Shown here in pieces: positions 1 through 6,327 of a stretch of 9,142 nt of DNA. The notes beneath the pieces are model-generated. The model was not told the origin of the DNA. It did not search any database and was given only the letters and a program-made list of their open reading frames with translations. Position numbers and translations under genes: made by a program. Position 1 is the first letter of the stretch; every line of letters begins with the position of its first letter. The DNA is from Alphaproteobacteria bacterium. GTDB lineage: Bacteria > Pseudomonadota > Alphaproteobacteria > GCA-2731375. Location: the NCBI GenBank assembly GCA_028281075.1, contig JANQKO010000152.1, positions 1 through 9,142 on the forward strand, written 5' to 3'.

Positions 1-820
1 GAAACCGGACGAGGGGCCGGAGGGCCAGCCCTTCGCCGCCATGTGCTATGCGGCGCTGGCCGGCGGCAAGCGGCTGCGGCCGTTCATGGTGCTGGCCTCG
101 GCCGAGATGTTCGATATCCCGCAGCGGTCCGCGGTGCGGGTCGGCGCGGCGGTCGAGCTGATGCATACCTACAGCCTGATCCACGACGATCTGCCCTGCA
201 TGGACGACGACGACCTGCGGCGCGGCCAGCCGACCGTCCACGTCGCCTTCGACGAGGCGACGGCGGTGCTGGCCGGCGATGCCCTGCAGGCGCTGGCCTT
301 CGAGGTGCTGGCCGCCGAGGCCGTCTCCCGCACCGCCCGGCTCCGGGCCGACCTGGTGCTGGGGCTGGCCCGGGCGACCGGCGGCCACGGCATGGTCGGC
401 GGCCAGATGCTGGACCTGCTGGGCGAGCACCAGACGTTGACCGAGCCCGCGATCGTGCGCATGCAGCGGCTGAAGACCGGCGAGATGATCGCCTTCGCGG
501 TCGAGACCGGCGCCATCATGGGCCAGGCGCGGGAGGCTGAGCGGCATGCCCTGCGCGCCTATGCCCACGACCTGGGCCTGGCGTTCCAGATCGCCGACGA
601 CCTGCTGGACGTCACCGGCAGCGCCGACACGGTCGGCAAGGGCGTCAACAAGGACGCGGCCGCCGGCAAGGCGACCATCGTCGGCCTGCTGGGCGAAGAG
701 GCCGCGGCGGCGCGGGCCGGGATGCTGTCGGCGCAGGCGGTGACGCATCTCGAGGTCTTCGGGCCACGGGCCGATGCTTTGCGCGCGCTGGCCGAATTCG
801 TTATAAATCGGCGGGTTTAG
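1..820 (+). CDS. ispA: Farnesyl diphosphate synthase (polyprenyl synthetase family), 5'-truncated by the window
   Basis: Joins isopentenyl diphosphate to dimethylallyl and geranyl diphosphate to give C15 farnesyl diphosphate, the precursor of quinone tails and undecaprenyl carriers; cytosolic. The open frame runs in from the window edge (first full codon at base 2), so the ATG at 41 is probably internal: the codons before it encode a family-like stretch leading into the GGKRLRP motif, which binds diphosphate. The first aspartate-rich motif, DDLPCMD (185-205), has the four-residue spacing typical of bacterial farnesyl synthases; the second, DDLLD, is at 596-610. FQIADD and GK-rich segments follow as usual. 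About 270 residues are visible against roughly 290-300 for the family, so some 20-30 N-terminal residues are missing. The stop is 45 bases before dxs, the next enzyme-coding gene of isoprenoid supply. Family assignment is firm; exact product chain length is inferred. Confidence 0.95.
   Translation, partial: KPDEGPEGQPFAAMCYAALAGGKRLRPFMVLASAEMFDIPQRSAVRVGAAVELMHTYSLIHDDLPCMDDDDLRRGQPTVHVAFDEATAVLAGDALQALAFEVLAAEAVSRTARLRADLVLGLARATGGHGMVGGQMLDLLGEHQTLTEPAIVRMQRLKTGEMIAFAVETGAIMGQAREAERHALRAYAHDLGLAFQIADDLLDVTGSADTVGKGVNKDAAAGKATIVGLLGEEAAAARAGMLSAQAVTHLEVFGPRADALRALAEFVINRRV
779..807 (+). promoter_or_regulatory. Candidate sigma-70-type promoter for dxs inside the end of ispA
   Basis: A TTGCGC (-35, 779-784) and TATAAA (-10, 802-807) are separated by 17 bases. 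The -10 matches the consensus at five of six positions and sits in an unusually AT-rich spot for this GC-rich gene; the -35 keeps only the TTG. A start near 814 would leave a leader of about 50 bases before dxs. It would allow dxs-tlyA-rlmD to be expressed apart from ispA. This is sequence matching only. Confidence 0.3.
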
Positions 821-865
821 CCACAGAACTGGGCATAGGGGACCCGGCCGGTCCGGTGACGTTCA

Positions 866-2791
866 TTGAGCACGCGTAAGACGCCTCTTCTGGATACGGT
901 GTCGGCGCCCGCCGATATCCGCTCCTATTCCGACCGGCAGCTCCGACAGCTCGCCGACGAGTTGCGCACCGCGACCATCGACGCCGTGTCCTATACCGGC
1001 GGGCATCTGGGCGCCGGGCTGGGCGTGGTCGAGCTGACCGTCGCCTTGCACCATGTCTTCGACACGCCGCGGGACACGCTGATCTGGGACGTCGGCCACC
1101 AGGCCTATCCGCACAAGATCCTGACCGGGCGGCGCGACCGCATCCGCACGCTGCGCCAGGGCGGCGGCCTGTCGGGCTTCACCAAGCGCGGCGAGAGCGA
1201 ATATGACCCGTTCGGCGCGGCGCACAGCTCGACCTCGATCTCGGCCGGACTCGGCTTCGCCGTCGCCCGCGACCTGGACGGCGCCGACAACAACGTGATC
1301 GCCGTCATCGGCGACGGCGCCATGAGCGCCGGCATGGCCTACGAAGCCATGAACAATGCCGGCTCGATGGATTCGCGGCTGATCGTGATCCTGAACGACA
1401 ACGACATGTCGATCGCGCCGCCGGTCGGCGCCATGAGCGCCTACCTGTCGCGGCTGCTGTCGTCGAAGCCCTATCGCGGCTTCCGTCACATCGCCAAGCA
1501 GCTCGCGCAGATGTTCCCGCCGCGGATCGAGGAGACGGCCCGCCGCGCCGAGGAATACGCGCGCGGCATCATTACCGGCGGCACGCTGTTCGAGGAGCTG
1601 GGCTTCTACTATGTCGGCCCGATCGACGGCCACAATCTGGACCACCTGCTGCCGGTGCTGCGCAACGTGCGCGACGCGCGCCGCACCGCGCCGATCCTGG
1701 TGCACGTGGTGACGCAGAAGGGCAAGGGCTACGCGCCGGCCGAGGAATCGGCCGACAAGTATCACGGCGTCAGCCGGTTCGACGTGATCACCGGCGCCCA
1801 GGCCAAGCCGAAATCGAACGCGCCGGCCTATACCAAGGTGTTCGCGAACGCCCTGATCAAGCAGGCCGAGACGGACGACCGGATCGTCGCCATCACCGCG
1901 GCGATGCCGTCGGGTACCGGCCTCAACCTGTTCGCCGAGCGGTTCCCGGACCGCTGCTTCGACGTCGGCATCGCCGAGCAGCACGGCGTCACCTTCGCCG
2001 CCGGCCTGGCCGCCGGCGGCTACAAGCCCTTCGCGGCGATCTATTCGACCTTCCTGCAGCGGGCCTACGACCAGGTCGTGCACGACGTCGCCATTCAGTC
2101 GCTCCCGGTGCGCTTCGCCATCGACCGGGCCGGGCTGGTCGGCGCCGACGGGCCGACGCATGCCGGTTCCTACGACATCACCTATCTCGCCACGCTGCCC
2201 GGCTTCGTGGTTATGGCGGCGGCCGACGAGGCCGAGCTCGTCCGCATGGTGGCGACGGCGGCCATGATCGACGACCGGCCGTCGGCCTTCCGCTATCCGC
2301 GCGGCGACGGCGTCGGCGTCGATATGCCGGAGACGGCCGAGCCGCTGGAAATCGGCAAGGGGCGGGTGCTGCGCGAGGGCGCGACCGTGGCCATCCTGTC
2401 CTTCGGCACCCGCCTGGGGGAATCGCTGACGGCGGCCGACGAGTTGGGCGCGCGGGGCTTCTCGACCACGGTCGCCGATGCCCGTTTCGCGAAGCCGCTG
2501 GACGAGGCGCTGGTCCGGGACCTGGCCCGCAACCACGAGGTGCTGATCACCATCGAGGAGGGCGCCGTCGGCGGCTTCGCGGCGCAGGTCATGCAGTATC
2601 TGGCGACGAACGGCCTGCTGGACAGCGGCCTGAAGATCCGGCCGATGATCCTGCCCGACCGCTTCATCGATCACGACAAGCCCGAGGTCATGTATGCGGA
2701 AGCCGGCTTGAACGCGCCCGATATCGTCGAGACGGCACTCGCCGCGCTGGGCCGCGCCGACGACGCGGTGGAGGCGCCGCGGCGCGCCTGA
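866..2791 (+). CDS. dxs: 1-deoxy-D-xylulose-5-phosphate synthase
   Basis: Condenses pyruvate and glyceraldehyde 3-phosphate with loss of CO2 to make DXP, the entry step of the MEP pathway and also a precursor of thiamine and pyridoxal phosphate; cytosolic thiamine-diphosphate enzyme. The 641 residues match the family length. Visible key sites: H47 in YTGGHLG, the thiamine-diphosphate motif G149-D150-G151 followed by N179 in NDN (Mg binding), and the catalytic glutamate E371 in GIAEQHG; the transketolase-like pyrimidine-binding and C-terminal domains follow. The start is TTG at 866: an in-frame stop lies at 857-859, no ATG is available until well inside the thiamine-binding domain, and the family-typical TPLLDTV comes directly after it. 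No convincing Shine-Dalgarno is seen; the AGGGGA at 837-842 is too far away. It sits between ispA and tlyA, and its stop is 3 bases before the tlyA start. Confidence 0.97.
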   Translation: MSTRKTPLLDTVSAPADIRSYSDRQLRQLADELRTATIDAVSYTGGHLGAGLGVVELTVALHHVFDTPRDTLIWDVGHQAYPHKILTGRRDRIRTLRQGGGLSGFTKRGESEYDPFGAAHSSTSISAGLGFAVARDLDGADNNVIAVIGDGAMSAGMAYEAMNNAGSMDSRLIVILNDNDMSIAPPVGAMSAYLSRLLSSKPYRGFRHIAKQLAQMFPPRIEETARRAEEYARGIITGGTLFEELGFYYVGPIDGHNLDHLLPVLRNVRDARRTAPILVHVVTQKGKGYAPAEESADKYHGVSRFDVITGAQAKPKSNAPAYTKVFANALIKQAETDDRIVAITAAMPSGTGLNLFAERFPDRCFDVGIAEQHGVTFAAGLAAGGYKPFAAIYSTFLQRAYDQVVHDVAIQSLPVRFAIDRAGLVGADGPTHAGSYDITYLATLPGFVVMAAADEAELVRMVATAAMIDDRPSAFRYPRGDGVGVDMPETAEPLEIGKGRVLREGATVAILSFGTRLGESLTAADELGARGFSTTVADARFAKPLDEALVRDLARNHEVLITIEEGAVGGFAAQVMQYLATNGLLDSGLKIRPMILPDRFIDHDKPEVMYAEAGLNAPDIVETALAALGRADDAVEAPRRA

Positions 2792-2794
2792 GCG

Positions 2795-3541
2795 ATGGCG
2801 GCGGCCAAGTCGCGCGCCGACGCCCTGCTGGTGGCGCGCGGCCTTGCCGAAAACAGATCGAAGGCGCGGGCGCTGGTGATGGCCGGCTTGGTGTTCAGCG
2901 GCGAGCGCCGCATCGACAAGCCCGGCCAGATGCTGGCCCCCGACCTGCCGCTCGACGTGCGCGGCCGGCCGCATCCCTGGGTCAGCCGCGGCGGCCGCAA
3001 GCTGGACCACGGCCTGGACCATTTCGGCTTTCCGGTCGACGGCGCCGTCTGCCTCGATGTCGGCGCCTCGACGGGCGGGTTCAGCGACGTGCTGCTGACG
3101 CGCGGCGCGGCCCGGGTCTATGCCGTCGATGTCGGCCATGGCCAGCTCGACTGGAAGCTGCGCAATGACGACCGCGTCGTCGTGCTGGAGCGGACGAACG
3201 CCCGCTATCTGACGGCCGAGCGGATTCCCGAACCCGTCGACATGGTGGTCTGCGACGCCAGCTTCATCGGCCTGGCGACCGTGCTGCCGGGGCCGCTGGC
3301 GCTGACCCGGCCGGGCGCGCATCTGATCGCCCTGATCAAGCCGCAGTTCGAGGTCGGCCGCGACCGGGTCGGCAAGGGCGGCGTGGTGCGCGATCCGGCG
3401 CTGCATCGCGCGGTCTGCGACCGGATATCGGACTGGCTGGCCGGCCGCCCGGGCTGGACGGTGCTGGGCATCTGCGAAAGCCCGATCCGGGGACCGGAAG
3501 GCAATACCGAGTTCCTGATCGGCGGCCGGCGGGATGCCTGA
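2795..3541 (+). CDS. tlyA: TlyA family rRNA 2'-O-methyltransferase (S4 domain plus FtsJ-type domain)
   Basis: Predicted to transfer a methyl group from SAM to the 2'-hydroxyl of cytidine in rRNA. In studied members the targets are 23S C1920 and, in long forms, also 16S C1409; the family was once called hemolysin A. Residues about 4-60 form an S4 RNA-binding domain (SRADALLVARG, then a KARALV segment). The Rossmann methyltransferase follows with SAM motif LDVGASTGGF (from residue 87). A plausible K69-D154-K182-E239 catalytic tetrad lies in GRKLDH, CDASF, IKPQFE and NTEF. The length of 248 resembles short, type I-like forms, so 23S-only activity is possible but inferred. The start ATG lies 3 bases after the dxs stop without a good Shine-Dalgarno, suggesting translational coupling. 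Its 3' end overlaps rlmD by 8 bases. Confidence 0.92.
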   Translation: MAAAKSRADALLVARGLAENRSKARALVMAGLVFSGERRIDKPGQMLAPDLPLDVRGRPHPWVSRGGRKLDHGLDHFGFPVDGAVCLDVGASTGGFSDVLLTRGAARVYAVDVGHGQLDWKLRNDDRVVVLERTNARYLTAERIPEPVDMVVCDASFIGLATVLPGPLALTRPGAHLIALIKPQFEVGRDRVGKGGVVRDPALHRAVCDRISDWLAGRPGWTVLGICESPIRGPEGNTEFLIGGRRDA

Positions 3542-4772
3542 GGTCGAGATCTCGGCGCTCGGCGCGCGCGGCGACGGCATCGGCGATCTCGACGGCCGTC
3601 CGGTTTACGTGCCTTATACGCTGCCGGGGGACCGGGCGCGGATCCGCATCGACGGCGAGCGCCAGGGCGCGGTCCAGGCGCGCCTGGAGGCCCTGCTGGC
3701 GGCCGGAACGGATCGGGTCGACGCCGTCTGCGCCCATTTCGGCACCTGCGGCGGCTGCCTGCTGCAGCATGTCGGCGCCGCCGCCTATCGGCGCTGGAAA
3801 ACCGGGCTGGTCGCGGACGCCCTGGCGCGGCGCGGCCTCGGCGACGTCGCCGTCGGCGGGCTGGTCACGACCCCGCCGGCCGGCCGCCGCCGGGCCCGGT
3901 TCGCGGCCCTGCGGCGGGCCGGCGGGGTCGTGTTCGGCTTCAACGAGCGCCGGGGCCGGCGGATCGTCGATCTCGGCGAATGCCATGTCCTGCGGCCGGC
4001 GATCGTCGACCTGCTGCCGCCGCTGCGGCACCTGTTGGGCGACCTGCTGCCGGCGGGCGGGGCGGTCGACGTGCAGGTCACCGAGACCGATACGGGGCTC
4101 GATGTCTGGCTCTGCGCCGACCGGCCGCTCGACCTGGCCGCGCTAGAAGCGCTCGGCGCCTTCGCCGAGGCGCGGGACCTGGCGCGGCTGAGCTGGGGCG
4201 CGCCGTCGCCCGAGCCGGTGATCGTGCGCCGGCCGCCCGTGGTCGCGCTGTCGGGCGTCGAGGTGGCGATCCCGCCCGGCGCCTTCCTGCAGGCGAGCCG
4301 GGCCGGCGAGACCGCGTTATGCGGCCTGGTCGGCGCCGCCCTGGCGGCAGGCCGGCGGGTCCTGGACCTGTTCAGCGGCTGCGGCACCTTCGCGCTGGCG
4401 GCGCCGGCGGCGGCCTGGGTCACGGCGGTCGACGCGGATGCCGGAATGGTCGCGGCGCTGGCGGCGGCGGCGCGGGGCCGGCGGCTCGCCGTCGAGTGCC
4501 GGGACCTGCGGCGGCGTCCGTCCCCGGCGGCCGAGCTGGACGGCTTCGATGCCGTCGTCTTCGATCCGCCCCGCGCCGGCGCCCGCGAACAGGCCGGCGC
4601 CATCGCCCGGTCGCGGGTGCCGGCCGTGGTGGCCGTTTCCTGCAATCCCGCAACCTTCGCGCGAGACGCCCGCATTCTCCGCGACGGCGGCTATCGCCTG
4701 GATAAGGTGACGCCGGTCGATCAGTTTCTCTGGTCGCAGCATCTGGAATTGGTCGCCGTTTTCACGCGATGA
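3534..4772 (+). CDS. rlmD: RlmD/RumA-type 23S rRNA (uracil-5-)-methyltransferase with Fe-S cluster
   Basis: Class I SAM-dependent RNA methyltransferase predicted to make 5-methyluridine in 23S rRNA (U1939 in E. coli RlmD). An N-terminal TRAM RNA-binding domain covers about residues 1-55 (GDGIGDLDGRPVYVP). Four cysteines suited to a 4Fe-4S cluster follow: C66, C72, C75 in CAHFGTCGGC, and C150 in GECHV. SAM motif LDLFSGCGTF begins at residue 277, FDPPRAG at 343, the catalytic cysteine is C370 in SCNPATFARD, and a terminal HLE supplies the likely base E405. The TRAM domain favours RlmD over RlmC, but alphaproteobacterial members are often left unassigned as to site, so the exact uridine is inferred. 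At 412 residues it is compact. The start ATG lies inside the tlyA 3' end, fitting coupled translation. Confidence 0.88.
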   Translation: MPEVEISALGARGDGIGDLDGRPVYVPYTLPGDRARIRIDGERQGAVQARLEALLAAGTDRVDAVCAHFGTCGGCLLQHVGAAAYRRWKTGLVADALARRGLGDVAVGGLVTTPPAGRRRARFAALRRAGGVVFGFNERRGRRIVDLGECHVLRPAIVDLLPPLRHLLGDLLPAGGAVDVQVTETDTGLDVWLCADRPLDLAALEALGAFAEARDLARLSWGAPSPEPVIVRRPPVVALSGVEVAIPPGAFLQASRAGETALCGLVGAALAAGRRVLDLFSGCGTFALAAPAAAWVTAVDADAGMVAALAAAARGRRLAVECRDLRRRPSPAAELDGFDAVVFDPPRAGAREQAGAIARSRVPAVVAVSCNPATFARDARILRDGGYRLDKVTPVDQFLWSQHLELVAVFTR

Positions 4773-4784
4773 GCGTGTTTTCTT
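4763..4784 (+). terminator. Possible intrinsic terminator overlapping the rlmD stop
   Basis: CACGC (4763-4767) and GCGTG (4773-4777) form a 5-bp stem around a GATGA loop that contains the TGA stop of rlmD, followed directly by TTTTCTT. The stem is short, so termination may be partial, but the T-run is rare in this GC-rich DNA and the place is right for ending the dxs-tlyA-rlmD transcript. Confidence 0.45.
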
Positions 4785-4806
4785 GCAAATTTCTTACGAT
4801 TCCGCC

Positions 4807-4835
4807 TTGACTTATGCTGCGCTGCACAATATCTA
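4807..4835 (+). promoter_or_regulatory. Candidate promoter for the GcrA-tail-like gene, with an adjacent GANTC site
   Basis: TTGACT (-35, 4807-4812; the CTTGAC core favoured in alphaproteobacteria is at 4806-4811) is followed after 17 bases by TATCTA (4830-4835), a weak -10. A better-looking CATAAT lies at 4841-4846 but has no matching -35. Transcription from the first pair would begin near 4842 and give a leader of about 24 bases with GAGAGA (4855-4860) as ribosome-binding site. A GATTC (GANTC class, the CcrM methylation target) lies at 4798-4802, four bases upstream of the -35. Confidence 0.4.
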
Positions 4836-4865
4836 CCCGTCATAATCTTTTCGTGAGAGAAACCG

Positions 4866-5057
4866 ATGTCCGAGCAGAAGTCCCGCCGGGGATGCCTGTG
4901 GCCGATGTGGCCGCACGATTCCCGGCCCACGCACGAGTATTGCGGTGCGAAGCGCCATCCGGAGAGCCCGTACTGCGAATATCACCGCCGCAAGGCGATC
5001 CGCGATTTCGAGACCGAACCGCGGCAGACCTTCATTCCGCGCAAGAACGCGGCCTGA
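4866..5057 (+). CDS. Small protein resembling the C-terminal module of GcrA
   Basis: A 63-residue soluble basic protein. Residues 9-45 show the pattern CLWP (C10), EYCG (C26), SPYCEYH (C37, H40), spaced C-X15-C-X10-C-X2-H. This matches, from memory, the conserved end of the alphaproteobacterial cell-cycle regulator GcrA (C-x-WP ... CG ... PYC-x2-H). The N-terminal helix-turn-helix that lets GcrA read DNA is absent. In GcrA the C-terminal region contacts sigma-70 domain 2, so this protein might bind RNA polymerase sigma factor or mimic GcrA; that is inference. The C3H set could bind zinc, also inferred. It is a convincing gene: ATG with a GAGAGA ribosome-binding site, its own candidate promoter, and a strong terminator three bases after the stop. 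It is transcribed alone, convergent with aroC. No frameshift or upstream remnant of a full GcrA is visible. Confidence 0.75.
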   Translation: MSEQKSRRGCLWPMWPHDSRPTHEYCGAKRHPESPYCEYHRRKAIRDFETEPRQTFIPRKNAA

Positions 5058-5060
5058 CGC

Positions 5061-5087
5061 AAAACCCCGCCGATCGCGCGGGGTTTT
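5061..5087 (+). terminator. Strong Rho-independent terminator, probably bidirectional
   Basis: A perfect 10-bp inverted repeat, AAAACCCCGC (5061-5070) and GCGGGGTTTT (5078-5087), flanks a 7-base loop. The A and T runs make it symmetrical, so it should end the small upstream gene on the plus strand and could also stop read-through from aroC on the minus strand. It starts three bases after the TGA at 5055-5057. Confidence 0.9.
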
Positions 5088-5123
5088 GTATTTCCGGCCG
5101 CGATGCCGCGGAACCGCTCCCGG

Positions 5124-5192
5124 CCCTACCGTCGACCGGACGGTAAGTTCCTAAAATATAATTCGAAATTCACCGATCTCGCGCCGGTAGGG
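5124..5192. repeat. Nested inverted repeats in the convergent gap before aroC
   Basis: CCCTACCG (5124-5131) is the exact reverse complement of CGGTAGGG (5185-5192). The left arm also overlaps a closer 7-bp hairpin, TACCGTC (5127-5133) with GACGGTA (5139-5145). Between the arms lies an AT-rich patch (about 5149-5172). The arms could fold downstream of aroC in its transcript, but no T-run follows in either direction, so a terminator role is uncertain. No other signal is seen between 5091 and 5211. Confidence 0.35.
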
Positions 5193-5211
5193 CGGCGTGG
5201 TGCGACCGGCG

Positions 5212-6282
5212 TCAGCCGCACTGGCCCCGGTGGCGCAGCAGGTGATCGGCCAGCACGCAGGCCATCATCGCCTCGCCGACCGGCACCGCCCGGATGCCGA
5301 CGCAGGGATCGTGCCGGCCCTTGGTGGCGATCTCGGTGTCGGCGCCGTCGCGGCTGACGGTCTGGCGCGGCGTCAGGATCGACGAGGTTGGCTTCACGGC
5401 GAAGCGCACGATCACGTCCTGCCCGGTGGAAATCCCGCCCAGCACGCCGCCGGCATTGTTCGAGGCGAAGCTGACGTCGCCGTCGCGCATGCGCATCTCG
5501 TCGGCGTTCTCGGCCCCGCTCAGCGCCGCCGCCGCGAAGCCGGCGCCGATCTCGACGCCCTTGACCGCGTTGATGCTCATCATCGCGGCGGCCAGCTCAG
5601 CGTCCAGCTTGCCGTAGATCGGCGCGCCCAGGCCCGCCGGCACGCCGGACGCCACCACCTCGATGACGGCGCCGACCGACGAGCCCGATTTGCGCACGCC
5701 GTCCAGATAGCCTTCCCAGGCGCCGGCCGCGGCCGGGTCCGGGCACCAGAACGGGTTCTCGTCGACCGCGTTCCAGTCCCAGCGGCCGCGGTCGATGGCC
5801 TGGTCGCCGATCTGCACCAGCGCCCCGCGGATGGCGATGCCGTCGCCCAGGATCTGACGGGCGATGGCGCCGGCGGCGACCCGGCAGGCGGTCTCGCGGG
5901 CGCTCGCGCGGCCGCCGCCGCGATAGTCGCGCCGGCCGTATTTCGCGTCATAGGCATAGTCGGCGTGGCCCGGCCGGTACTTGTCCCTGATCTCGCCGTA
6001 GTCCTTCGAGCGCTGGTCGACATTCTCGATCACCAGGCTGACCGGGGTGCCGGTGGTGCGGCCCTCGAACACGCCGGACAGGATCGAGACCCGGTCCGGC
6101 TCGCGGCGCTGGGTGACGAACCGCGAGCTGCCGGGGCGGCGCTTGTCGAGCCAGACCTGGATGTCGGCCGGCGCCAGCGGCAGGTCCGGCGGCGCGCCGT
6201 CGACGACGCAGCCGATCGCCGGCCCGTGGCTTTCGCCCCAGGTCGTGACCCGGAACAGGTGGCCGAAGGTGTTGTGCGACAT
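5212..6282 (-). CDS. aroC: Chorismate synthase
   Basis: Converts 5-enolpyruvylshikimate 3-phosphate to chorismate by anti-1,4-elimination of phosphate, using reduced FMN; last shared step of the shikimate pathway leading to aromatic amino acids, folate and ubiquinone. Cytosolic, tetrameric in studied members. The 356 residues match the usual length. Family signatures are clear: the N-terminal NTFGHLFRVTTWGESHG, GRASARET (residues 124-131), and a C-terminal RHDPCVGIRAVPVGEAM. The ATG at 6282 places NTFG directly after MSH, as is normal. No strong Shine-Dalgarno is seen; the gene starts 45 bases after the fabI stop on the same strand, so the two are probably cotranscribed. It converges with the GcrA-tail-like gene. 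A monofunctional reductase-dependent (bacterial) type is likely, but the flavin source cannot be read from sequence. Confidence 0.97.
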   Translation of the reverse strand: MSHNTFGHLFRVTTWGESHGPAIGCVVDGAPPDLPLAPADIQVWLDKRRPGSSRFVTQRREPDRVSILSGVFEGRTTGTPVSLVIENVDQRSKDYGEIRDKYRPGHADYAYDAKYGRRDYRGGGRASARETACRVAAGAIARQILGDGIAIRGALVQIGDQAIDRGRWDWNAVDENPFWCPDPAAAGAWEGYLDGVRKSGSSVGAVIEVVASGVPAGLGAPIYGKLDAELAAAMMSINAVKGVEIGAGFAAAALSGAENADEMRMRDGDVSFASNNAGGVLGGISTGQDVIVRFAVKPTSSILTPRQTVSRDGADTEIATKGRHDPCVGIRAVPVGEAMMACVLADHLLRHRGQCG

Positions 6283-6327
6283 GGGCGCTTGTCGGTCCCG
6301 GTCCGGCGCTGGCCTGCCGCCGCCGGC

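Noticed and set aside
863..3580. 905-codon open frame on the minus strand across dxs and tlyA
   Set aside because: It lies wholly antisense to two clear enzymes, its translation is low-complexity Arg/Ala/Asp/Gly, and such long antisense frames are expected in very GC-rich coding DNA. It matches no family I recognise.
3785..4675. 296-codon minus-strand frame inside rlmD
   Set aside because: Ser/Arg/Ala-rich shadow frame opposite a gene with intact Fe-S, SAM and catalytic motifs.
4814..5146. 110-codon plus-strand frame overlapping the GcrA-tail-like gene
   Set aside because: It starts inside the candidate promoter, reads through the strong terminator, and has no motif; the 63-codon frame has the start signals and the conserved cysteines.
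5157..5162. Perfect TATAAT on the plus strand
   Set aside because: No -35 at a suitable distance and no plus-strand gene downstream; it converges on aroC.
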